DNA of 64,000 nucleotides from Polyporus tsugae (GCA_024305745.1 JAHRBS010000004.1:3162001-3226000), one strand, 5' to 3'. Positions 10,998-23,800 are shown, counted from the stretch's first letter. A program made the numbers and translations. Notes: a model not told the origin generated them from the sequence alone.

Positions 10998-12037
10998 TCA
11001 TAGCTGGTCCCATACAATCTTGTCTACGCCGAGCTTCTCGCGCTCGAGGAATCTAAATCGCCAACGACCCGGCGTTTCCTTGCCTAGCGCACCCTGGGCG
11101 AGATGGAGCGTACTTCGTGATCCACCAGGGAGGGTTTGTCCGGCCTTCAAGCGGAGACTGTCAAAGGTGGTGGCACCCTTGACTTTCTTGTCCTTTTCCT
11201 CCCGTTTGGCCGCGATCATCTCCTTGAGCGCAAGAGGTCGAGCCAGCAAGGTGTCCTACACCAAAGGGGGTCACGATGACCGCAAATACGTGGAACAAAT
11301 GCAGGACGTACGACGTGATCCTCAGTCAACTTCGTCAGCTCTGAGACACCCTCGCTGCCACGGTACTTGAGGACCTTCTGAAGGTTCGTTCGCGTCACTG
11401 AGCGCAGCTTCCCTCCCTTCCCAACTGCAGTCTGCCGTTCCCGTTTGATGACCTCGCCCACCTCGGGGATGCCAGAAGCCACCACGTCTCTGGGACTTTG
11501 CTGCCCCACCTTCTTCCCCAGCATCTCCCATCCAATAGCGCGAGCAGTCATTGCGAAGCGGAGGTCCCTGGGGTTGTCCACAAGTTCAAGAATAGCATGG
11601 GGTGCGTTGTCGCCTGGACGGTTGCCAAACTTGTGTATCCTCGTGTACCCTCCAGGCCGCTCCGCGTAACGCTTAGCGAGGTCGGCGAAAACTTTGGGAA
11701 TGAGAGACTGGTCAAGGAGGAAGCCGGAAGCTTTGCGGAACGCAGCGAGGTTGCCCCTCTTGCCCAAGGTGATAAGCTGAAAGGGATTGGTTAGACAAGG
11801 TAACCATCACTCTTACGAGTTGAATGCGGACCTTCTCAGCTAGCCTAGCCGTGTCCTTCGCTTTCGGAAGGGTTGTCTTGATCTGCTCATGCTGTAAGAG
11901 GGACGTGACAAGGTTCCTGGACAACGCAAGAATGAGCCAAAACATGACAATATGGATGGCGGAAATACACACCTCAGCATAAGCATCCTATGCGAGGATG
12001 TCCTCGAGAACTTGCGGAACGCAACCCCATGCTTCAT
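10998..12037 (-). CDS. MRPL8: Mitochondrial large-subunit ribosomal protein bL17m
   Basis: Four exons: 12037-11973, 11916-11832, 11776-11312 and 11255-10998, giving 290 residues. The first ~115 residues match bacterial L17 closely: MKHGVAFRKFSRTSSHRML, NLVTSLLQHEQIKTTLPKAK, LAEKLITLGKRGNLAAFRKA, and a GGYTRIHKFGNRPGDNAPHAILEL motif. It would bind 23S-type rRNA near the exit tunnel of the mitoribosome. The C-terminal half (KRERQTAVGKGGKLRSVTRTNLQKVLKYRG onward) is a long basic extension absent in bacteria, as in fungal mitoribosomal proteins. The first exon has only 65 coding bases. It ends convergently with the AIM6-like gene, about 360 bases away; 10637-10997 shows nothing else. Confidence 0.93.
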
Positions 12038-12874
12038 CGCGGTCGCTCACAACGGTTGTGAACGGGCGTCTACGCGCTGTGCGCTGGTCCTACCCAAAGC
12101 GTGAGCCGACGCGGCCATCAATCTCTTATGGCGGAGTTTGAAACGATTCACTGCGGGCAGCTTCATGCCCTGAGAGCAGTGGTCAACGTTCACTGACAGC
12201 CCACGTCGCACAAAGATGTAGAGTCCTCTCCAGAGGCTAATGCCAACAAATGTCCTCTGTGCAGGTGAGACAAAGACTTCAGTTGTAGCAAGTCGTCCGA
12301 CTCAGATGACCATCCCATGTCATTTCCAATCCATGGGCTGACACCCCTTCCCGGCTTCGCGACGAATTACCAGGTCAGATGTTATATTCGTCCCGTCTTG
12401 CTCATTGTAGCGTGATTCCGTGTGCGATTCCGTGTGCTACGGACCTCCAACTGGTATTCGATGGACAGCTGAACAGGTACCGGTGTTTCACTATACCACG
12501 GCACCTTGCTGCCTCATACAACACTATCTCCGTACAAAGACCTGTCTGCTGCCTCTCAAACTACTTAAGCAGGCATGGTACATAGGGGAGACTACTGTCA
12601 TTACGAATCATAGTAGTGCATTATTCGTGAGTGCATCGTTACCGACTTAGTAACTTACAGGAAGCCGCCTTGGTATACGATTTCACCCCCGTTTAAGCAA
12701 GGCGTCTGGTGCAGAGACCACACTGCACCACTAGACAGTGCCCTTGAAATTAGTTGATCGCGTTGTTTGACAGAAGTCTCCTCAACTGTATTGTCAACCG
12801 TAGCATAACATCTATTCGAACAATTCGTACCCATGCTCTTCCCAACAAGCCGCCTATTCCGCGCGTGGACCTGT
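12038..12874. other. Intergenic region between bL17m and the SMP-30 gene
   Basis: This is the upstream region of the bL17m gene and the 3' flank of the SMP-30 gene, both on the minus strand. I found no convincing reading frame, no tRNA-like cloverleaf and no repeat. Two short plus-strand frames near 12380-12650 lack splice support. Confidence 0.5.
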
Positions 12875-14260
12875 CTAGCCCCCAAATTCGAACCTCCATT
12901 CCCCACCGGCGAATTGTCCCGACAGGTCGACGACAAATACGTTCCCGGAATCCGGGAAGGTCGACTGGCGGCTCGCGTCACCTCCACACGCCCCACAGTG
13001 CGCCGTGGTCACGTACAACTGGTCATTCTTGGGGCCTGTTGACGCACGAGGACAAGAGCGTGAGCACCGCGTATCGAACGTTGTGTAACGGTTGCGGGGA
13101 TGCAAGACTCCGGGACCGCACGCGGACCCACTTACCCCCGAAGGTACACGCCGTGACGTTCAATGCCGTAGGGATGAAGACTTCTAGATCCATCTCCCCT
13201 TCCTTGGTGTACCTGATAATCCTGGACGCACCCCACCTACGTTCCACGTGCAGCATTATCAGGGTGTGCATCTCCAAGGGTGCTGTTAGAGAAGGACAAA
13301 CCGAGCCGACCAGACCCCGCCGTCCTTATCGATGCAAAGCCCATCAGGATATGTTCCCTCGGGTAGGCCTTGTGACAGACAGTCGACGAAATTGCGCTTG
13401 CGAGAGACCTTCCCGTCCTTATAATCAAACGCGTATATCTTGTTCTTGAATGAATCGGTGAAGAGCCTAAAGGTAGGGCAGCCATCTCAGATCTAGGGAT
13501 GTCGCGGCAGAAGAGGATAAGGTACCCACATGGTTTTGCCCCCGTCCGTCCAGCCCAGGCCATTGCTGTCCTGGTTGGGAGACGAGAATGTCAGCCCAGA
13601 AACACGGGTTCTAGATATCACGCACCGTGAACGGCCCGGGCTCGAGTACCTTACACGCATCGCGTTCCGGGTCATATATGTAGAGTTGACCCGGCACGCC
13701 ACGCTCTGGATTGTACAAAGTTCCCGCAACGAACCGTCCATACCGGTCACAGGCCCCGTCATTGAATCGGGTGAATGGCTGGAAGCTCATTGGGATTGGT
13801 TGGCTCAGATGCCTGAGGCTCGAGCCGTCTTCGATAAGAGCAAACCCGTGCCTCGTTGCGCATGCTAACTGCCAAGACGTTCTCTGCGTCAACGATGGCG
13901 AAACGCATGCATCACAGGTGAGTCTCTTACACCCTTGCCATTTCGTCTGAGAGCTAGGCAGGTTATCGCAACGTCGAACTGCTCGCTGGTGAGCTGTTCG
14001 GATTTGACATTGTAATGATGAACCTTTGCAACTCAAGCCGTCAGTACATGATAAGGCCGCAGCACGCAAGACGCACTTTGTTCTGTTCGATATCGATGAA
14101 ATGCAGGGTCGAGGTCCTTGGATCGTATAGCGGACCTGTTGCACCGTCAAGTGATCGACATGTGGTGGCGTGAGGTAACGCAGTAGCAGATAATACCTTC
14201 ACCCAAACTACAATTCGTCTGAAGAAGCGGCTTGTCGACAATGATGCGGCGGAGGTTCAT
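12875..14260 (-). CDS. SMP-30/gluconolactonase/LRE-family protein (regucalcin-like)
   Basis: Eight exons: 14260-14197, 14135-14077, 14023-13931, 13868-13626, 13570-13530, 13466-13302, 13236-13136 and 13035-12875, giving 308 residues. The six-bladed beta-propeller signatures are all present: CSLGEGPLYDP near the start (metal-binding Glu), RFNDGACDRYGRFVAGTL, DSNGLGWTDGGKTM, LPEGTYPDGLCIDKDGGVW, and the C-terminal NDQLYVTTAHCG. The acidic and Asn residues in these motifs ligate a divalent metal in the family. Known members hydrolyse sugar lactones or related esters; the substrate here is unknown. There is no signal peptide, so it is probably cytosolic. Exon 5 is only 41 nt and uses a GTGGGT donor. 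An alternative donor in the same spot would shift the frame. Confidence 0.9.
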
Positions 14261-14634
14261 ATTTCACCGGGGGGTGGCGAAAGGACACCAAGGGACTGAG
14301 CGCGGTGAAGTGATGCAGAGAGGCGGTCTAACACAGGGGGGCAATAAATACCAGACAACCTATGACGTCCAAGTCATCACAAGAACTGCGAGAAACGTAA
14401 ATTACCTTTTGGGAAACAGCGCCGCTGTTTTGATGCCCTGGACGAATTCCCCGCGACCCAGGTATAAGCTTCACTGCTCGACTGTCAACGAGCCTAACTG
14501 TTTTGAGCGTGTCCCGAACATTCGAGACTAGAGAAGCGTGCCCACGCCTTCCACCAATGAGATAATGGAGTGACAAAAAGGAAGCAGCGATTACGATTAA
14601 TGGGCGGATGTGGTACAGAGATACATGCTACAGA

Positions 14635-15249
14635 CTAATGCGCTGGAAGGAGAGTTAGTAAACGTGACCAAACACGTTGAAGAAGGGGTACCCTTACCTT
14701 CCGGCGTCTTGGCAATGTAGTCAATGGCTGTTAAGGGAATGTCTGGAGTCAGAAGAGTACGAGACGTATCTAGGGGACACGAGACACGTACCTTGCTGCA
14801 CTGTTTTGATGTCATCCGCCTCCTTGTCCGGAATCTCGATGGCAAACTCCTGTGGTCACTTGAGCACTCGTACGAGGGCAACGTGTGATGCAATACTGAC
14901 CTCTTCTACAGCCATGACGACCTCCACAGCATCTAGACTATCGAGTCCGAGGTCCTGCGCGAACGAGGCCGCTGTTGAAAGCTTTTGGACACGTCAGCAC
15001 ACCACACAAGTCGATGCTACCGTCAAGGAGGATGTAACACACCTTCGAACCGTCAACCTTTTCAAAGCTCTTCAACACATCGAGCACGCGCGCAGTGATG
15101 TCCTCATTTGACAGACCTGCCGCTGCAGAGTACGCTGCGCAGGGAACGAAACGACTGCGCGCCGCAAAAGCAAATCGAGGAGCCACAACAGAGCGGGTGG
15201 CGACGGCGAGATTGCGAGCGGCGAAGTTACGAGCAGCGAGACGGAACAT
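14635..15249 (-). CDS. ACP1: Mitochondrial acyl carrier protein
   Basis: Five exons: 15249-15043, 14981-14901, 14849-14792, 14727-14698 and 14642-14635, giving 127 residues. The N-terminus (MFRLAARNFAARNLAVATRS...) is Arg/Ala-rich without acidic residues, a classic mitochondrial presequence. The mature part contains the GLDSLDAVEVVMAVEEEF motif, whose Ser carries 4'-phosphopantetheine, followed by EIPDKEADDIKTVQQAIDYI. It serves mitochondrial type II fatty-acid/lipoate synthesis and is a structural partner of complex I and LYR proteins. The last coding exon is only 8 nt and supplies the final Ala-His and stop. The region 14261-14634 between this gene and the SMP-30 gene shows no further gene. 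Confidence 0.94.
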
Positions 15250-16231
15250 GTCTGTAGTTTTGGAGGAGAGGTGCAAGGACACGGTAGGGACACGGTCACT
15301 GACACCAGAGCTACGTAGGTAAGTTAGAGCTGCAACCTCACTCGCCTCGTGAACTCCGCCGCCGGGAGTCGCCGACGCCCCACTAGACGCCCGCACCCGA
15401 GACTCCGAGCGCTCAGACTGATTCCTTGTCGCTGGCCAATCTCTTTGCCTGAAATTGACGAGAGTCGAGACGCGATCTGACGTCGACAGGACGCCACACA
15501 CTGCACATCTCACATCGGTGACTAGTATATACTCAACAGTCCAGACACAGACAACCCCCCGTGAACAATATAGCGTTATGATAGTCAAATACGTTGATGA
15601 TTGAGGACAACAGTCAACGTCTGCAAAGGAAGGCACCCAAATGTTTTACAACATGACTGATTATATTGAATGTGTTACGATGTGAAGGAATATCATACAC
15701 AACTCAAGGACCGACAGACTAACGCACGACAAGTCCAGGAGACATACCACGGTTCACGGATTGAGGATGCATTGGTTGGCAGAAAAGCGGGAAGGAAGGG
15801 GCAGAAGGACCGGCAAATCCAGGCAAATGTGTGAATGAGCCAAACGCTTCACGGAACGTGCACAGGGACAGAGGAGAAGAGACAGGCTGAAGGGGATTCC
15901 TCACTCAGACATAAGTGAAGAAGTAGAATCAGCAGTAGAACGAGAGGAAGGTGGAGGATAGGCGCTCCGACGGGTGGCTGAAAGATAGTTTCGGCATATG
16001 CCGAACAACTGTGCAGCAGGAGTCACGGTGGCTGTCACGACTCATACGAGCCAGTCTCCGGCCACCATTACCGACAGCAGCAAGATTCGTCAAGGTGAGA
16101 CTCTCAAGTACGGCACACGGCTGCTTGCTGACATTGTACTCTATTCCTTAGGTTTGTCTTCTCCATCGTTTACACAAACTAGGCGCATTCTGAACCAGTT
16201 CCACTTCGTCGCGTTTCCGCACAGACCCACC
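15250..16231. other. Divergent promoter region of ACP and uL13 genes
   Basis: No gene was recognised in these 980 bases. The segment before 16232 contains possible leader-intron signals (donor near 16093, acceptor near 16151), which would fit a 5' leader intron of the ribosomal protein gene, but this cannot be confirmed from sequence alone. Confidence 0.45.
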
Positions 16232-17003
16232 ATGGCCACCTTCTCCTCCACCCCCATTGTCATTGACGGCAAGGGTCATCTTCTGGGCCGACTTGCTTCG
16301 ATTATCTCGAAGCAAATTCTCAACGGCCAGAAGATTGTTGTCGTCCGGTGCGAGGAGATCAACATCTCAGGTAGTTTCTTCCGCAACAAGGTGCGTGCAA
16401 TCCATTCTCGATACCGTAAATGAGACCTAACACCTTCGTGCAGTTGCGGTACCACAACTTCCTCCACAAGCGTCACATCGTCAACCCCAAAAAGTCTGGT
16501 CCCTTCCACCACCGTGCACCATCGAAGATTCTTTACCGGGCCATCCGCGGCATGGTTCCCCACAAGACTGCCCGCGGCGCGGCAGCTCTTGAGCGCCTCA
16601 AGTTGTTTGAGGGCGTCCCTCCTCCTTACGACAGGAAGAAGCGCATGGTTGTCCCTGAGGCTCTCAGGGTATTGCGGCTGAAGCCCGGCCGCAAGTACTG
16701 CACGGTCAAGGTACGTGAACGTATCCTTCCCTCTTCGGGCCGGGCCGATATAGAACGCGTTGGGTTTCTAGCGTCTGTCCCACGAGGTTGGCTGGGGCTA
16801 CAAGGACGTTGTGGACCGTTTGGAGGAGAAGAGGAAGGTCAAGGCCCAAGCTTTCCACGAGCGCAAGGTGAGGCAACTTGACTCGGTTATCTCTCCGCAC
16901 CGTCTGACCGTCACATACGCAGACCGCGGCCCTTAAGCTGCGCCAAAAGGCCGTGGTAGATGCGACACCATCGTTCGAAAAGCTCGCGCAGCTTGGCTAC
17001 TAG
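16232..17003 (+). CDS. RPL16: Cytosolic large-subunit ribosomal protein uL13 (L13a/L16)
   Basis: Four exons: 16232-16390, 16444-16710, 16772-16867 and 16923-17003, giving 200 residues, the usual length of eukaryotic uL13. Diagnostic segments are [19 protein letters not shown] near the start, [20 protein letters not shown] and [18 protein letters not shown] in the middle, and [20 protein letters not shown], with a lysine-rich C-terminal helix. It is a core 60S protein that contacts 25S rRNA. The start context (CACCATGG) is strong. The gene is called RPL13A in animals and RPL16 in yeast. Confidence 0.96.
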
Positions 17004-17451
17004 ATGGAACGATTGCATGGCTTCCCACTCCCGCCTTTCGCGCTCCTCTATGATTAGTGCCATGACATACTCCATGTACTACGCCTATAGCTCTCGTATG
17101 CCTGTTTCACGGGGACGACGTTCGAATATGATACTACCGTTGCCGAGGGGAACAGCGCTACGGACTCTGGTTACTTGTACTACAACATGATTTATATTCT
17201 GTGTGCCAATGGCAATGTACATAGTGTGCATCGAGCGACGAGCTCAACCGAGTCATTGAGATGGTTGCGTCGGTGCGGGCGGAGTACGAAAAGGGAGCTC
17301 CGCATGCGGGGAGATGCCGAAGCTGCGCCGGTCTGGGCGAGTCCTCCGCACTTGTTTGCAAGCTTTTGCTGCAGCTCGTCCACCTTCACATCGTCCTCCC
17401 CTGTCCTCCTCGCTCCCTCCACTCCCCACCTTTCCCCCTCTCGCCCTCACC

Positions 17452-18542
17452 ATGCCCTCCGACACCCCCGTTCCCCGCGACGCCGGTGCGTTCTCCTTTT
17501 TCCGCGCCTCCCGTTCCCCCTTCTGATTAGTCTCGTCCGTAGGCTCTGCTCCTCAGTCCCGTTCTCCCACCCCGGCTGGCAACGATAGTCTCACCCTTCG
17601 TGCGCTTGTTAGCACCAAAGATGCCGGGGTCATCATTGGGAAAGCCGGTAAAAACGTCGCGGAACTCCGGGAACAGACCGGCGTCAAAGCTGGCGTCAGC
17701 AAAGTCATTCCTGGTGTTCACGAGCGGGTTTTGACTGTGACTGGCTCCGTGGAGGGTGTGGCTAAGGTGCGTGTGCACTATGCGGTACAATCACGTGGAT
17801 TCTTATGCGCATATTACAGGCGTACTCCCTCATTGTCTCCCAACTCGTCTCCGCCAATCCATCCTCCCCCGTCACGTCAAACTCTTCTTCACCTACTACT
17901 GCCATTCGCCTCCTCATCTCACACAACCTCATGGGCAGTGTGATTGGCAGGAACGGTTTGAAGATCAAAGCCATTCAGGACTCCTCGGGAGCGCGGATGG
18001 TCGCCTCCAAGGATATGCTCCCCCAATCCACAGAGCGTATCGTGGAGGTGCAAGGGTCCTCCGAATCGATTGGCCGGGCCATTGAAGAGATCGGCCGTTG
18101 TCTTCTCGAGGACTGGGAACGTGGTGTAGGTACAGTGCTCTTCCACCCTGGCACGGGTGACGACCGTTCGGGCCGTCGTCCTCATCAGACCGGCCGGAGG
18201 AGTAACGGCGAGGGACGCGGGCGCACATCACCTTCCCCAACCTCGCCGTCATCGCCACAGCCCACGAACCTCCGCACGCAGAATATCTCCATCCCGTCGG
18301 ACATGGTCGGGTGCATTATCGGCCGGAACGGAACCAAAATTACCGAGATTCGACGGCTGTCGGGCTCGAAGATCTCCATCGCGAAAGAACCGCACGACGA
18401 GACCGGCGAGCGCATGTTCACAATCGTCGGCACCCCGGAGGCCAATGAGAAGGCGCTCTTCCTCCTGTACAACCAGCTCGAGAGTGAGAAGGAGCGCAGG
18501 GTTGGCCGTGACCAGCAACAACAGGAGGAGTTGCAGGACTAG
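17452..18542 (+). CDS. Three-KH-domain RNA-binding protein (PCBP/Rnc1/Hek2-like)
   Basis: Three exons: 17452-17485, 17543-17766 and 17820-18542, giving 326 residues. Three KH domains are visible through their GxxG loops: GKAG at residues ~44-47, GRNG at ~129-132 and GRNG at ~254-257, each preceded by the hydrophobic strand-helix pattern typical of type I KH domains. A Ser/Pro/Gly/Arg-rich linker (residues ~190-235) separates KH2 and KH3. The C-terminus ends in a Glu/Gln-rich helix. The arrangement of two close KH domains, a linker and a third one is that of poly(C)-binding proteins and S. pombe Rnc1, which bind and stabilise or localise mRNAs. Target RNAs are unknown. The first coding exon has just 34 nt. 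Confidence 0.9.
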
Positions 18543-19220
18543 CCGCGCAATGTTTGTCAGGCGTCAGCAGGTCCAGATGCTTGATTTACACACCGGGCGG
18601 CGATGTGAATGTGTCAGGCTCCCGCTCGTATGCCTGACGCGTGCATCGCCGACTGGCGAGTCCCCCCATATTGGACATTCCTCTTCCTCCCCTTTCCAGT
18701 CATCCCTCCAGTCACCACCCCAGCGCCGTGCTGGGATCCCCTCGTCTCGTTCGTAATCTCCTCTCTCTATCCTTTCCCAATCCCTGTTGTCCCCATCAAA
18801 AATTGCCGAAAACTCCCCACAGTGTACCTCCCCGATCCGAGCTCCTATCTTGACCTCTCGTCCGTTGCGTTGTCTCCCTCTCCCCCGATGTAGCACCCAC
18901 CCGATTCGCAGGCCACCATGATGCCTTCAACTCACGGGCTCCCCCACTGACGTAACTTGGCTCTATCATAGTGCTGTCGTGCATACGCGCGCCCCATAGA
19001 CAGTAAAAGTATGCGTATGTTAATGCTACCCACGGTACTGGTGCAACAAGGACATTACTTTCGCGTGTAGTATTTCGCCAACGCTTGAGATCGAGTTCAT
19101 TATCGCTTTTGCTGGCATCTATGATGCTTCTATGAGTTTATGTGCAGTCTAATCGCATTTGCCGACATCACTTTAAAAAGTTTGCGCATCGATGGGCGCT
19201 TGCTACTGCTCTATCCTGGA
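18543..19220. other. Intergenic region between the KH-protein and NUFIP1-like genes
   Basis: It contains the 3' flank of the KH gene and the promoter/leader of the gene at 19221. A pyrimidine-rich block lies around 18640-18890. No reading frame with coding character was found. Confidence 0.45.
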
Positions 19221-20711
19221 ATGCAACCCAACCACCCTCAGGGCCAACCGTACTCCTACTCTGCTCATGCTGGACCATCTACCGGAAACGTCGCCGCACA
19301 AGCCTTAACTGCTGCACTTTCTAATCCATACGGTCAGGCTCAGTTGGGCGCATACAGTCAAGCATCCCACTATGCCCAGGCATACGCCCAGTACTACAAC
19401 CGAGCGGGCCCCTCCGTAACGGCGGAAGGATACACGCTTTCTTCGACATACGTTCCCGGTACCCAATACAACCAATACCACGCCCCTCAAAATCCGCGTC
19501 CGGCTACCGGACAGCGACCGCAAACGCACTCGCACGGGCACGGCCCCGGAGGCTGGTATCAGCCTGGCACCTCCAGATGCTCGAAACAGGGATGCTCCTT
19601 CAGTGGGTCGAAGAAGAGCGTGGAGATGCACTTGATGGACCGCCATCTCATCTACCCACCCGGCTGGCAGCACAGGAGGAAGAGGGACGACTGGGACGCG
19701 GATCCCAGCCTCAAAGGGTACGTCTGCATGCGCCTGCCGCCGCCAATGCTTGCTCACATCGCGCTTTTTGGTCTGTAGGAAGCCTGTACCCATCCAAGGG
19801 ACGAGCATCCGGCTCGACACGCCCGAGGCGATCGCTGTGTGGATCGCGGAGCGGAAGAAGCGTTTCCCGACCGCACAAAATGTGGCGGAGAAGGAGCAGA
19901 AGAAACGTGAGGCGATCGAGCGCGGCCAGCTCCCGTTCGATGACGGGCATAGGAAGAAGCGACGGAGGATGGACGATGGCCCAGGCGGACATGCGGGGAA
20001 CTTCCGAGGACGAGGGGGCCATCGAGGGCGAGGCCGGGGCAGAGGCAGGGGGAGAGGGGGAGACAACGGGTGGGGTGGCAGACAACAAAACGGAACTGGA
20101 ACATCAGCTGCAACGACTGCGCCATCCTCGAGTCAACCAGCAGTAGCTGCAAAACAGACACAGGACGAGTCGTCTAGCTCTGACTCGGATTCGGACTCTG
20201 ATGGCGCCCCTGAGGTAGTATCGTCTAAACCGCCTTCCGATGTTCAGCTCCACGATGCTCCTTCGGAGGAGGAAGACTCGGGTGAAGAAGAGCAAGGCCC
20301 TACTTTACCTGTGGCCTCCGAGACGTCCCATAATCCGCCGCAACCAGTCAAGAAACCTCGGCCTAAACAACCTCGAAAGCCTATATACAATCCCTTCGCC
20401 CAGCGACCCTCCTTGCTTCAGAATGTGAGCAGTCCTATCCGCGATGTCATGCTTTGGTTTTTGACTCTAATATTCATCCCCGCTTCCAGCTCTTGCTTCC
20501 AGAGATTCGCATGACGGTGTCCAATCTCTCGCAAGCAATCCGTTTTCTCGTCGACAACGACTTCCTGGACAACGTGGAGCTCAAGCCTGGCCAGGCCAAC
20601 GAACGCATGATCGAGGTCATTGGAGAGCAGCCTACAGCGGCTGACGACGCCGTGTCATCAACGCCGTCCCAGATGAGGCCACCAAGTCCGACACACAAGA
20701 TGGAGGGGTAG
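19221..20711 (+). CDS. NUFIP1/RSA1-like box C/D snoRNP assembly factor
   Basis: Three exons: 19221-19717, 19779-20424 and 20490-20711, giving 454 residues. An in-frame ATG at 19140 would add 27 residues, but MQPNHPQGQPYSY looks the more natural start. The N-terminal ~115 residues are Tyr/Gln/Ala/Ser-rich and disordered. A C2H2 finger follows (C120, C125, H137, H142). The NUFIP1 signature comes next at ~170-215: TSIRLDTPEAIAVWIAERKK followed by RFPTAQNV. Then come KKRRR, a GRGGHRGRGRG repeat (RGG-like), an acidic SDSDSDSD tract, and a Lys/Pro-rich segment. NUFIP1 and yeast Rsa1 bind Snu13/15.5K and help assemble box C/D snoRNPs in the nucleus. The C-terminal ~70 residues (LLPEIRMTVSNLSQAIRFLV) form a separate helical domain. 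Confidence 0.86.
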
Positions 20712-20810
20712 AAAAGTGAACTGAATGCTACATATCCTTCCCGTGTAGTACAGGAACCCTCATATAGCTACACATTAGTAGTAAGTAGTGTGGATAGAAT
20801 GGTAATGATC

Positions 20811-23800
20811 CTAGCGGGTGTCGTCGCTCTCACTTCCGCTCTCCGATCCCGAGTCTGAGAGCTCGCCGTCCTCATCAGCATCGACCTGGAGCGTCTTCCG
20901 CTCGACCTCGAAGCCGATCTTTCTCAGATCCTCCGACACCTGGTCCGCCTTTCCGGGAGCGGTGACGACGACCGCGACGGAGGACGAGGAGTCGAAGAGA
21001 GGCTGGAAGTACTTCTTTAACACGGCGAGGACGTCGTCCTTGGTGATCCGCTGGAACTTCTCGAGCAGGTCGATGTTGTGGTTTTGCGGGACACTCTTCA
21101 GGCCTTGGTTGACGAAGGACATAAGTGCCTGGCATACCATCGTCAGCACTAAATCCTTGCGGGGAGAGAAGTAGGTCTCTTACCGCCCGTCCTGGTGTCG
21201 AGACACTCTTCGCAACGCCGAACACGATGCTACTCTTCGCAGCGTCGAGCACCGTCTCGTCGAAGGCGATCTGTTGCGACACAGAAAGGGATGAGCTCTT
21301 ATCAGCCGTAGTCGTCAAGTTATAGCACATACCGATCCATCAGTAAGCCCCTTGATCACGTTCGCCGCTTGCTTGAACGCCTCCACGCTATTTGAGCTCC
21401 GGTAAAGCGTAAAGCTGACGAAGCCAGCCTCGAGATCCAGCGAACAGTGAGCGCCGTACGCCAACCCAGAACCACGGATGTATCTCTGCGACGCACGTCA
21501 GACACATTCTCACCTCTGACAAAGCAACACGACGTACCCAGAGGTAGCTCTCGGTCGCGTTCAGAACCTCGATCGCAACGCGCATAGCCGGGTACTCGGG
21601 GTGCGACCAGCCCTGGACGGCCTTCGCGGTGTGGGTCACGAACGCGCTCTCGATGGTCGGCAGGCTGACGACGACCGCCTGCTTCACGGGGTTCTTTCCA
21701 ACCGAGCTCAGCGTGTCTACGGCCAGGCGAAGAGGTGCGAGCTCGCTCTCCTGCAGGCCGAAGAAATGTGAGTATATGCGCTGCTGTCGAAAGTCAAAAA
21801 GGCTAAAGGGTTAAGGAACGCACCGGGAGTGCCTTGTCGAAGTGGCGCGCCCATGCGCTTCGGGGCTCCTTGAGAGAAAGGATGTCGCCGTTGACGGATA
21901 TCCGGACGCCAGTCGGGTCGGTCACTATAGACAACGTAACTCAGCTCAACCCGGGACTAAGAGGGTAAGAACGACTCACGGTGTCTGCGGATTTCCTCAA
22001 GGTCCTTGACGACCTCGGCAGGCGACTCCTGCAGCTGCTGAACAAGCTTCGGTATGTATTCGATCTGGGGGACGATGGCGCCCATGCGGCTGGTCGAGCT
22101 CTCATCGTAAAGCAGCTCCGCAGAGACCGAGCCGAGGACAGTGTCTCCATCGCGCTTCAACTCGGGCAGAGATTGCGCGATCTTCGCGACGGTCACCTGC
22201 AGCCGGTCCTTGTCGAACTCGCTACCGTACAAGAGGTCCTTCAACCAGGTGATCGCCGACTCGTACATGCTGGTTTCGACCTTGACGCTGACGCGCATGG
22301 TCTCCGTGAAGGCGTTGTTGACACCCAGGGCGACCTCGTACGAGACGGTGTCACTGTCAAGTCTGTGAACAACCTCTTCGTGGCCCAAGCGCTCGCCAGT
22401 ACTCCTCTTGACAGGGAGGGAGAAGAACGAGGAGAGATAGGTAGACATGAGGCTGTGAAGATGGGAGTTGAGTATGACAGACGTCATTCATGCTCATATA
22501 AACTCACGGGCGGAGGCGATGAGGGAGCTTAGCCAGGGAGAAGTAAGCGTGAATGGTTACAAAGTCGGACTGTCAAAGCTTGATAGTTAGTTCCCCGCAA
22601 TAAACTCAACCTCTGTTGGGCTAAACTTACCTTGACGTGGTCATACTGAACAAAGAACGGCAACGGCTTGCCATCCTGTTCTATGTGCCTCGCCAACTTT
22701 GAGTTGTCGCCCTGAGCTGTGGGGGCACGACCTTGCGCGCCGTGCTTTTCCTGCACACTCTCGACGGGTATCCAAGCAATGCTCTTCACATCTGGAACAG
22801 GGAACGACTTCAGGATTTCCGTAGGGATCTCCTTCTCGTGCTCCTTCTTCGCATCCTCCAGAATCTGTTCGCACTCCGCGAGACCCTTCGGACCAAGGCG
22901 TTCCTTCTGGGCAGCGACACGAGCCTTCTCTTCGCGGTCGAGTCTGTCGGCCATCTCGCCGGAAGGACGTCCGCGAACAACAACCGATGGAGGGTTAACG
23001 TAATATCTGCGACAGACAATGTATGAGCACACATGGCGCATTAAATGCGGTTCCCTGAAATTTACTTGTGCAAGAGGTCCACCCATTGCGTGCTCGACCA
23101 CTTCTTGAGCTGGGCATAGTAGTTGACTTCATCCATCGACGGTGCAAGATCGGAGCCATCTTCAGAGCCATACAGAGAGTCCGTGATCACGGTGCCAGAA
23201 AATGTGTCGCCTTGCGACGACTCGAGTTTGCTGCGAAGCTACGCACATAGCCGTTTAGGATCAGGGCCCATCCTGTCTCTCTGAAATAATCCGCACCTGA
23301 CGCTCATCGCGATTGATGACCATAGCCATGCGGTCCATGTCGAGACCCTCATCTGCGATCCTCTTCAAACTGGCTTTGAGTCTCTCGTCAAAGGTTTCGA
23401 GGTGTTCTGTAGGGACGGAACCGATGTAGATAGGCAGATCGACGCGCGTTGCACGGGTATCCTCGCTGAAGTAGATGTACGTGCTATCCGAGGGTAATGC
23501 GCATGTGTCAGAAAGACGTGTCTGTAATGTCTAGAGGACAAGCCATGCTTACCACAGTGGGTTCTCGATCTCGACGTACTCCTTGTTCAGCGGCGCCACA
23601 GGCGAAGACGTCAGATAAAGTCCAAGGATGTCAAGAGCCTTCCTCTTGAGGAACGCAGTCGGCGGCGGACCAAGGAAGCCGAGCTGGAGTTCGCCGACGC
23701 TCTCATCCTTCTCAGGGAACTCGACGGTTTCCTTGATCGTCTTGGAGAGAGGGTTGCGCTGAGCACTAGGAGTCTCGAGGAAGGGGCGCTTCCAGCCTTT

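Noticed and set aside
12870..12910. TTCGAA-containing stretch as part of a tRNA T-arm
   Set aside because: It is coding sequence at the end of the SMP-30 gene and no acceptor or anticodon arm can be formed around it.
15324..15350. AG|GCGAGT-like donor and later AG in the leader of the ACP gene, possible fourth GC-AG intron
   Set aside because: It lies outside coding sequence, so no protein match can confirm it; the same hexamer also occurs by chance inside exons (for example near 37250).
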